Source: CBDCWA01 sp046048295 | GTDB taxonomy: Bacteria > Pseudomonadota > Alphaproteobacteria > Rhizobiales > Hyphomicrobiaceae | DNA length: 5,362 bases | Assembly: GCA_046048295.1 (NCBI GenBank) | Contig: JBJOGJ010000257.1 | Location: 1-5,362 of the forward strand | Direction: 5' to 3' | Shown: positions 1 to 5,362 of the stretch, piece by piece | Numbering within the stretch: position 1 is the stretch's first letter | Layout: each line of letters starts with the position of its first letter | Translations under genes and position numbers: made by a program | Notes under the pieces: generated by a model | Seen by the model: only the letters and a program-made list of their open reading frames with translations | Told to the model about the DNA's origin: nothing | Databases searched by the model: none

Positions 1-1688
1 ATCTCCTGTCCGGTGCGAGCCTGGCGACAGGCATCTACTTCTTCATCAACCGGCAGGAGTTCATCGACCGCATCGCACTGTTGAGTCCCCTGAGCGATCT
101 CGACATTTTTTTTGGCCTGCTGATGGTTTTCCTCACTATTGAGATCACGCGTCGCAGCACGGGCCTGGGCCTCACGGCGGTTGTATTGATCTTCATCGCC
201 TACAATCTGCTCGGGCATAACCTGTCCGGCGTGCTGCAGCATGGCTACATCGACTATGTCCATTTCGTCGACATCATGATCTACACGACCGATGGCGTCA
301 TGGGACTGCCGGCACGCGTCGCGGCGACCTATGCCTTCATGTTCGTGCTGTTCGGGACTCTGCTATACTACGCGAAAGGCGCCGATTTCTTCTACGACTT
401 TGCAGCTTCGTTATCCGGCAGATCGACCGGCGGCCCAGCCAAGGTCTCGGTCATCTCGTCCGGCCTCTATGGCATGATCTCGGGCAGCCCCACCTCTGAT
501 GTCGTCACCACGGGATCGGTCACCATCCCGGTCATGAAGCGCATGGGCTATCCGCCGGCGATAGCCGGTGCTGTCGAGAGCTCGGCTTCGACAGGTGGCA
601 GCATCATGCCACCGGTTCTTGGCTCGGCTGCATTCCTGATGGCCGAGTATACGGGCATCGAATACAAGGACATCGCGATCGCCGCGCTGCTCCCGGCCAT
701 ACTCTACTACATATGCGTGTATGCACAGGTTCACTTCATGGCCCACCGCATGGGGCTTGGCGGCCTCGATGCCGAAAGACTTCCGCGGATGCTTCCGACG
801 CTCCGTCGCGGTGGCATGTTCGTGGTGCCGCTCATCGTATTGACCTGGGCGCTCCTCGATGGCTACACGCCGACAATGGTGGCTGTTTTCGGTTCCGTGG
901 CGGTGGTCGCCGTTTCCGTATTCCGCCGCGACACGTTCCTGCATCCGGTGAAGCTCTGGAACGCCCTTGCCGAGACGACCTATCGCATGGTCGCCGTTGC
1001 CGGCGCCACGGCTGCAGCGGGCCTGGTTATCGCCGGCATTACCATGACAGGCCTCGCGGCGAAGTTCGCCCACGTGGTCTACGCCATCACCTCGAAGGAC
1101 CAACTTCTCACGATGTGCGTGGCCGGCGCACTGTGCCTCGTGCTCGGGCTCGGCATGCCGACGCCGTCGGCCTATATCCTGGCTGCGGTGCTCATCGGGC
1201 CGCTGATGAACGAGATCGGCGTGAATGTCATGGCGGGGCATCTCTTCCTGCTCTATTTCGCCGTAATGTCGGCGATCACGCCGCCCGTGGCGGTCGCGGC
1301 CTATGCTGCCTCGTCGATCGCCGAGGAAAACCCGATGCTGATCGCTCTGCACGCGGTGAAGCTGGCGCTTGCAGCATTCATCGTGCCGTTCGTCTTCGTG
1401 TTGGGCCCTGAGCTGTTGTGGCAGGGGCCACTGTGGCAAACCGCTGCTACATTCCTGACGGCGGCAATCGGTCTGGTCCTGTTCGCTGCGGCCATCGAGG
1501 GATATGATCGTTGGTGCGCCGGCCCAATGACCCGGGTGATGATGGCGGTGGGCGCGCTCGCGCTGATGGTGCCATTCAAGATCGGTCAGGGCATGGCGAT
1601 GGGCAGCGGTCTGGCGCTGGTGGCCGCCGCGTTCCTGATTACGAAGGCGCGCGCGGGCAACCGCACCGCCGCAGGAGCCGGTACCTAG
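1..1688 (+). CDS. TRAP transporter fused permease (4TM/12TM, TAXI type), 5' end outside window
   Basis: This is the membrane permease of a TRAP transporter, which takes up a small organic solute using the sodium gradient and a periplasmic binding protein. The reading frame is open from position 3, giving 561 visible residues and a TAG stop. It resembles the fused DctQ-DctM type (TRAP 4TM/12TM family) that pairs with TAXI binding proteins. Visible signs are repeated hydrophobic segments along the whole length, the GGPAKV stretch, ISGSPTSD at 477-500 followed by VVTTG, the STGGSIMPP stretch near 590-615, and in the second half GMPTPSAY at 1152-1175 and SAITPPVAVAAYA near 1269-1307. The two Gly/Ser/Pro-rich stretches match the two halves of the DctM inverted repeat, where substrate and sodium sites lie in known structures. 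A TTG at 81 is not the start, because family-like sequence continues upstream of it. The DctQ-like N-terminus and the TAXI partner gene presumably lie left of the window. The substrate cannot be told. Confidence 0.93.
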   Translation, partial: LLSGASLATGIYFFINRQEFIDRIALLSPLSDLDIFFGLLMVFLTIEITRRSTGLGLTAVVLIFIAYNLLGHNLSGVLQHGYIDYVHFVDIMIYTTDGVMGLPARVAATYAFMFVLFGTLLYYAKGADFFYDFAASLSGRSTGGPAKVSVISSGLYGMISGSPTSDVVTTGSVTIPVMKRMGYPPAIAGAVESSASTGGSIMPPVLGSAAFLMAEYTGIEYKDIAIAALLPAILYYICVYAQVHFMAHRMGLGGLDAERLPRMLPTLRRGGMFVVPLIVLTWALLDGYTPTMVAVFGSVAVVAVSVFRRDTFLHPVKLWNALAETTYRMVAVAGATAAAGLVIAGITMTGLAAKFAHVVYAITSKDQLLTMCVAGALCLVLGLGMPTPSAYILAAVLIGPLMNEIGVNVMAGHLFLLYFAVMSAITPPVAVAAYAASSIAEENPMLIALHAVKLALAAFIVPFVFVLGPELLWQGPLWQTAATFLTAAIGLVLFAAAIEGYDRWCAGPMTRVMMAVGALALMVPFKIGQGMAMGSGLALVAAAFLITKARAGNRTAAGAGT

Positions 1689-1706
1689 CCGCTTCTGCGC
1701 CGGAGC

Positions 1707-3557
1707 TCAGCGCCCCTTCTGTTTCGCCATCACGCCCAGGGTTTTGAGGATGATTTCGACATCAGCCGCGAACCATGTGCCGAGCGTCGCGAGCCGGACT
1801 GCATAGGCATGGTCGAAGAGGATCTTCCTCTTCACGTCCTCGATCGAGCTGTCGTAGTCCTGGTTGACTTGCGCCAGCCCGGTAATGCCCGGCCTAAGCC
1901 CGAACGTGCGCTCGCCATAGAAGGGGATCTCTCTGTCGAGCATCTTGAAGAAGATCGGCCGTTCGGGCCGCGGACCGACTAGCGACATGTCGCCCTTGAG
2001 GACGTTGATGAGCTGTGGCAGTTCGTCGAGACGGCTCTTGCGCAGGAATTCACCGACCCTCGTGACACGCGGGTCGTTGGTCGTCGCCCAGACGGGACCG
2101 GAGGCTTTCTCGGCATCCTGGCGCATGGTGCGGAACTTCATCAGATCGAAGACATGGGTCGCTGTCGGCGTGACGCGCCCGACACGCCGCTGCCTGTAGA
2201 TGACCGGTCCCGGAGATTCGAGCTTGATGATCAAGGCTATCGGGATGGCGACGACGGACAATATAATGATACCGGCAACCGCGCCTGCAACGTCGAATGC
2301 GCGCTTTGCCGTAGCCACCCCCCACGGCACGTACGAGAAATTGCTGTTGCTCCTCCATTCGACCGATCGGCTGGGCGTCCAACCGGTATTGCCATGCCCC
2401 GTGATGAATTGCATGGCGCCGAGGAAGGATGCGGTGTGGCCTTCGATGAGGTAGCCGAGCCACGCGACGGGGCGCGGAACGGCGAGCTTTCGGTGTGTCA
2501 TGACATAGGCGGCGAGGGCGAATGCGGAGAGCTCGGCGGCAAGAATGAGCTGGAAAAGCGTACCCGCGCGGAACGCCAGGGCAATCGTCAAGAAGACCGC
2601 CAAGATGATCAGGAATGGGATGATTGGCCTCAGCCCCTTCCCCGACAGGAAAAGAAATGCGAGCCACGCGTTCCGGGTGCTGGCAAGGCGCGCGAGCCGT
2701 AGCGTCTGCTGCATGTTTCCGGCACCGATCCTGACCCGTCGGCGAAATTCTTGCCGGGCCTCGGTACGCTCGAGCTCGACAGCCACGATCTGCTGGTCGT
2801 AGACAGCACGATATCCATTCGCAACGATGCGCATGGGGATGAAGAAGTCGTCGTTTATGGTGTCGGCGGACAGCGGCTGCCAGAGTGGCTTCCGAAAGGC
2901 GTAGAAAGCACCGTGTGCCCCCATGGGAGCCGCCAGCGCGGCTTCGTGGAGTTTGATTTCGGTCTGGTAGTTCCAGTAGGCGCGTTCGCCTTCGCTACCG
3001 GCCTCAGAGAGGCGGTACGTCCCGCATACGACGCCGACCTTTTGGTCCGCAAAGTGCCGGGCGGCTCGAATGAGTGCATCCGGATCGATGAGGGCCGAGG
3101 CATCCGTGAGGGCAACGATGTCGGTTGTCGCGTTGCCGACATGATGGTTGAGGACCGCGATTTTGCCGATATTCCGTTCGTGGATCTCGATTTCCACTTG
3201 GAATTCCGAAGGCAGGCGGGACAGCGCCTTGGCCGCGACTTCGTAGGTATCGTCGACGCAGCCGTCGAGAACCAGAACAACATTCAGAAGGTCGTTCGGG
3301 TAGTCGAGTTTCGCCAGATTCTCAAGCTTTGCAGCTATATAGCGCTCCTCGTTGTGGGCAGGGACGATGATCGTGACGCTCGGCAGCTCGGCCAGGCGGG
3401 GCCCCGCAGGCTCTACCTCGGCCAGACCATTCGCGGCGCCTGACAGGCGTTTGCCAGCCAGACTGCGGAGCAGCAGCGGATAGCCGATATGGTGGTAGGC
3501 GATCACCAGTATCGTGAGGCAAAGCAGCAAGAAGAGTGTGAGATCGATCGGGTTCAC
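1707..3557 (-). CDS. Bifunctional family-2 glycosyltransferase / undecaprenyl-phosphate sugar phosphotransferase fusion
   Basis: This is a 616-residue two-domain inner-membrane enzyme for polysaccharide assembly. Residues 5-30 form a membrane anchor. Residues 58-290 are a GT2 domain: VTIIVPAHNE (61-70), the LDG acidic site (97-99), TDAS (151-154), GAHGAFYAFRK (213-223), NDDF (235-238, candidate catalytic base) and a basic RRRVR (272-276). Two clear membrane helices follow (about 311-329 and 334-353). Residues 418-616 are a complete monotopic phosphoglycosyl transferase: KRAFD, a hydrophobic re-entrant segment (422-447), SPGPVIYRQRRVGR (448-461), KFRTM (474-478), the catalytic Asp-Glu pair D511-E512 in DELPQ, GPRPE (528-532) and RPGITGLAQVN (555-565). 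This second domain should move a sugar-1-phosphate from a UDP-sugar to undecaprenyl phosphate, and the GT2 domain probably adds a later sugar. The start is GTG, overlapping the upstream GT4 gene by 4 bases, with AAAGGG ten bases before it. No other Met occurs before residue 212. The sugars are unknown. Confidence 0.93.
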   Translation of the reverse strand: MNPIDLTLFLLLCLTILVIAYHHIGYPLLLRSLAGKRLSGAANGLAEVEPAGPRLAELPSVTIIVPAHNEERYIAAKLENLAKLDYPNDLLNVVLVLDGCVDDTYEVAAKALSRLPSEFQVEIEIHERNIGKIAVLNHHVGNATTDIVALTDASALIDPDALIRAARHFADQKVGVVCGTYRLSEAGSEGERAYWNYQTEIKLHEAALAAPMGAHGAFYAFRKPLWQPLSADTINDDFFIPMRIVANGYRAVYDQQIVAVELERTEARQEFRRRVRIGAGNMQQTLRLARLASTRNAWLAFLFLSGKGLRPIIPFLIILAVFLTIALAFRAGTLFQLILAAELSAFALAAYVMTHRKLAVPRPVAWLGYLIEGHTASFLGAMQFITGHGNTGWTPSRSVEWRSNSNFSYVPWGVATAKRAFDVAGAVAGIIILSVVAIPIALIIKLESPGPVIYRQRRVGRVTPTATHVFDLMKFRTMRQDAEKASGPVWATTNDPRVTRVGEFLRKSRLDELPQLINVLKGDMSLVGPRPERPIFFKMLDREIPFYGERTFGLRPGITGLAQVNQDYDSSIEDVKRKILFDHAYAVRLATLGTWFAADVEIILKTLGVMAKQKGR

Positions 3558-4627
3558 TCGGATATGACCCTTTCATAGGATCTGAGCGTGCCTTCGAGAC
3601 TGTAGCTGTCCAGCACATGTTGTCGGGATTTCTCCACCGAGGGGGCAGCCTCGAGGATTACGGTCAGGGCATCGGCGAGCGCGGCGGCATCGCCAATCGG
3701 AACCAGTCGGCCTGTTTCCCTTGAAACCGCTTCGTCCAGCGCCCCGACATCGGTCGCCACTACGGGTACGCCGCAGGCCTGCGCCTCGAGCACGCTGCGC
3801 GGCAGGCCTTCGGCTTTCGACGGCAGACAGAACACGTCGAAGGCGGGCAGGACCTCCTCAAGATCGGCTCGCTGGCCTAGGAAATGAACCCGCCCGCTAA
3901 GTCCGAGATTTTTCGCCAGCTCCGTCAGGGGCTCCAATTCGGGGCCGCTGCCTGCGATGGCGGCATCGACGTCCGGTGCGATCTTGACCAAGGCTTCCAG
4001 CATCAGCGACTGCTGTTTGACGGTTGCAAGCCGTCCCGCGGTACCGATGAGTCTTCGAGTCTCGGAAAGGCCGAGACGGGCACGCGCCGCCTGCTTGTCG
4101 CGCGGACGGAAGCGGTCCGTGTCGATGCCGGGTGGCACGACCGCGATCCTCGCACCAGGAACGATCGCGCGGATGACGTCCCCGGCCTTGGATGAAACAG
4201 CGATATGCCGCGGGCGTATGAGCCGCTCGGTGATCGTCAACAGAGTGCGGTGGCGGGGGCTTTCGGAGTAGTGCCACACGTCGTGCTCGACATGGATGAT
4301 CCTGCCAATGTTGGCGAGGCGAGCGGCGATGCCACCGTACAGGAGTGGCCCGACGTGATGCAGGATGACGGCCCTGGGGGCGAGTGCCCGCAAGCGCCTG
4401 GTGAGCCGCAGGACGAGTGAAGGCTCTATTCCCATGCCCTTGGAGAAGGCATCGATCCTGTCCGAGTAGCGATCGAGGGCGCGCCAATGTTCAACGAGCG
4501 CTTTCGTTTCGCCCTGAAGGCTGAACACGCGCTGCTCGCTCCCGGCGCCGAGCATGTCGAGAACCAGTGTCTCGATGCCGCCCGGTGCGAGGCGATCGAC
4601 AACGTGAATAGGCCCCCGTTCATGCAT
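3554..4627 (-). CDS. Glycosyltransferase family 4 (GT-B fold)
   Basis: This is a cytoplasmic retaining glycosyltransferase that probably adds a sugar to the lipid-linked oligosaccharide of the locus. From the ATG at 4627 it is 357 residues, a normal GT4 length. The N-terminal half has VVDRLAPGGIETLV, with the glycine loop at residues 16-17, and a His-rich LHHVGPLLYGG stretch. The C-terminal Rossmann half has VPPGIDTDRF (164-173), GTAGRLATVKQQ with donor-phosphate-binding candidates R199 and K204, GSGPELEPL, VHFLGQR, and SKAEGLPRSVLEAQACG, which carries the E-x7-E motif at E273 and E281. The frame stays open to a GTG at 4693 (379 residues), but those 22 extra residues do not look like the family, which begins a few residues before the first strand. 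Neither start has a good Shine-Dalgarno. It is the first gene of a two-gene unit and its TGA overlaps the GTG of the fusion gene. Donor and acceptor cannot be inferred. Confidence 0.92.
   Translation of the reverse strand: MHERGPIHVVDRLAPGGIETLVLDMLGAGSEQRVFSLQGETKALVEHWRALDRYSDRIDAFSKGMGIEPSLVLRLTRRLRALAPRAVILHHVGPLLYGGIAARLANIGRIIHVEHDVWHYSESPRHRTLLTITERLIRPRHIAVSSKAGDVIRAIVPGARIAVVPPGIDTDRFRPRDKQAARARLGLSETRRLIGTAGRLATVKQQSLMLEALVKIAPDVDAAIAGSGPELEPLTELAKNLGLSGRVHFLGQRADLEEVLPAFDVFCLPSKAEGLPRSVLEAQACGVPVVATDVGALDEAVSRETGRLVPIGDAAALADALTVILEAAPSVEKSRQHVLDSYSLEGTLRSYERVISE
3568..3573 (-). promoter_or_regulatory. Ribosome binding site of the GT2/sugar-transferase fusion
   Basis: On the minus strand AAAGGG lies inside the last codons of the GT4 gene, ten bases before the GTG at 3557. 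It is a fair Shine-Dalgarno match. Together with the GTGA stop/start overlap it supports this GTG as the true start and suggests translation coupled to the upstream gene. Confidence 0.5.
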
Positions 4628-4834
4628 GCGGCAGCTTTGCGAAAAGATCTGCTTATTGTTGAACCGCCAAAACCCGGCGGAGTGTCCGTGCACTTCACAA
4701 AAGGCATGACTGGAATGAAATCAAGGTGCGTGCTGAAAGTTGATTAACATCTGACGTCTGAATTGAAGTTTCTATTGAAGAAGAAGCCATGAGTCATTGA
4801 AAGTGCGGCTCTTTAGCCTTGGCATGTAGCTCGC

Positions 4835-4864
4835 CTTGTCTAGCATCGCATGAACGGTCTATGC
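4835..4864 (+). promoter_or_regulatory. Candidate housekeeping-type promoter for the flippase gene
   Basis: CTTGTC (4835-4840) and CTATGC (4859-4864) are separated by 18 bases. They resemble the alphaproteobacterial housekeeping consensus CTTGAC-N17-CTATAT at five of six and four of six positions. Transcription would begin near 4871, about 50 bases before the ATG. This is a by-eye match in a non-coding stretch, so chance similarity is possible. Confidence 0.3.
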
Positions 4865-4903
4865 GTTGTGGGCACTCCAGTTGGAGGCGATCTTGCCCGG
4901 CGT

Positions 4904-4909
4904 GAAGGA
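4904..4909 (+). promoter_or_regulatory. Weak, distant ribosome binding site of the flippase gene
   Basis: GAAGGA ends 13 bases before the ATG at 4923, which is longer than the usual 5-9 bases. A better Shine-Dalgarno, GGAGG at 4883-4887, lies 35 bases before the ATG and is too far to serve it directly. No closer purine-rich match is present. Confidence 0.35.
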
Positions 4910-4922
4910 ATGCGACTGATCC

Positions 4923-5362
4923 ATGTTTAAGAGCGTATTCTCCAACTGGGTACTTCTTGCTGCGACCGTTCTCAGCACATTTTTCATTCTTCCCTTCAAT
5001 ATCGCCTACCTCGGGCAGGAGCAGTACGGAACCTGGCTGATCATTGCATCTTTGGCTGGAACCATCACGCTGCTCTACAATGGGCTGCCGATGGCGGTCG
5101 AGCGCTACCTCGCACAAGCATTTGCACGCGGCCAGTCCGACGAAGCGAACCGGCTCATAAGCACGGCCGTCGTCATAATGACGGGTATTGCGGTTGTTGC
5201 GGCGATCGTTGCGACAGCAGTCTACGTATTCCTGTCACATGCTTCGCTAGGAAATTTCGGCCAGTCCGCCGACGCACGACTGGCATTGATGCTTGGCTTG
5301 GCAAATGCGGTAGCTTTCGTCTGTACTCTGCCGCAGCACGTGATCCTGGCTGCTCACCAGCA
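4923..5362 (+). CDS. Wzx-like polysaccharide flippase (MOP superfamily), 3' end outside window
   Basis: The first 146 codons of a multi-span membrane protein run off the right edge with no stop. The start is well fixed, because an in-frame TGA at 4917-4919 stands four codons' width or less upstream of the ATG, and the opening MFKSVFSNWVLLA has the N-terminal style of oligosaccharide flippases. Visible hydrophobic spans cover about residues 8-30, 39-56, 86-110 and 122-145. Typical family features are the YLGQEQYGTWLI segment after the first span and the VERYLAQAFARGQ amphipathic stretch after the second. Proteins of this kind move undecaprenyl-diphosphate-linked oligosaccharides from the cytoplasmic to the periplasmic face of the inner membrane. 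The gene diverges from the two glycosyltransferase genes and would export what they build. GC is lower in the first 120 bases (60 of 120 by count). A full-length family member would be about 400-500 residues. A PST-type exporter or a related MOP protein is possible. Confidence 0.85.
   Translation, partial: MFKSVFSNWVLLAATVLSTFFILPFNIAYLGQEQYGTWLIIASLAGTITLLYNGLPMAVERYLAQAFARGQSDEANRLISTAVVIMTGIAVVAAIVATAVYVFLSHASLGNFGQSADARLALMLGLANAVAFVCTLPQHVILAAHQ

Larger units (their letters stand above)
4628..4922. other. AT-rich divergent intergenic region between GT4 and flippase genes
   Basis: About 295 bases lie between the two divergent starts. GC falls to 39% over 4701-4800 by direct count. The region holds an imperfect palindrome TCTGACGTCTGA (4750-4761), which also reads as a direct repeat of TCTGA. 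It also holds ATTGAAG at 4762-4768 and 4774-4780, with ATTGAAAG at 4796-4803. Promoters for both directions should lie here, but no convincing minus-strand -35/-10 pair was found. No RNA gene and no plausible protein gene of normal size was seen. Confidence 0.7.

Noticed and set aside
81..83. TTG as the start codon of the TRAP permease
   Set aside because: The frame is open to the window edge, and the 26 residues before the TTG read as ordinary permease sequence, so the real start lies left of the window.
713..1411. A 232-codon plus-strand frame inside the TRAP gene
   Set aside because: It is an out-of-frame shadow of the permease with Arg/Gly/His-rich, non-membrane composition and no family match.
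411..1439. A 342-codon open frame on the minus strand inside the TRAP gene
   Set aside because: It lies wholly opposite a clear family member. Its product is rich in Arg and His with no recognisable motif, as expected for an antisense shadow in GC-rich DNA.
1655..1735. A transcription terminator between the convergent genes
   Set aside because: GGTACC and GAGCTC palindromes are present, but the arms do not extend into a stable stem and no T-run follows on either strand.
2751..3443. A 230-codon plus-strand frame opposite the GT2 domain
   Set aside because: The minus-strand frame carries all the GT2 motifs. The plus-strand product has none and mirrors their reverse complement.
4850..4930. A 26-codon plus-strand frame whose end overlaps the flippase ATG
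   Set aside because: There is no Shine-Dalgarno before its ATG and no recognisable composition, and it overlaps the candidate -10 box.
4794..5117. A 107-codon minus-strand frame across the flippase start
   Set aside because: It is antisense to the flippase and has a charged, mixed composition with no motif. The plus-strand reading is a clear membrane protein.

Overview
The window looks like GC-rich bacterial chromosome. Hand counts give about 60-65% GC inside most coding stretches and 39% in positions 4701-4800. Three things suggest an alphaproteobacterium, possibly Hyphomicrobiales/Rhizobiales: the base composition, a fused TAXI-type TRAP permease, and a promoter-like CTTG-type box upstream of the flippase gene. 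This assignment is an inference from style, not from a marker gene.

Layout: (1) positions 1-1688, plus strand, hold the 3' part of a fused TRAP transporter permease that enters from the left edge. (2) After an 18-base convergent gap, two minus-strand genes run as one unit. A family-4 glycosyltransferase (3554-4627, possibly from 4693) comes first. It is followed, with a 4-base GTGA overlap, by a 616-residue two-domain enzyme (1707-3557). That enzyme joins a membrane-anchored family-2 glycosyltransferase to a complete monotopic phosphoglycosyl transferase ('bacterial sugar transferase'). (3) Positions 4628-4922 are an AT-rich divergent intergenic region with short repeats and a candidate promoter. 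(4) From 4923 to the right edge, plus strand, lies the first 146 codons of a Wzx-like polysaccharide flippase.

How the genes fit together: the right two thirds of the window is the edge of a surface-polysaccharide (exopolysaccharide, capsule or O-antigen) locus. The phosphoglycosyl transferase domain would load the first sugar-phosphate onto undecaprenyl phosphate. The family-2 domain and the GT4 enzyme would add further sugars on the cytoplasmic side. The flippase would then move the finished lipid-linked unit across the inner membrane. The TRAP permease is functionally unrelated (sodium-dependent uptake of a small organic solute) and marks the left boundary of the locus.

The most notable item is the single-chain fusion of a GT2 enzyme with the initiating phosphoglycosyl transferase. 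The usual N-terminal module of large WcaJ/ExoY-type enzymes is absent, and a second catalytic domain stands in its place. No mobile element, CRISPR array, tRNA or rRNA was seen.
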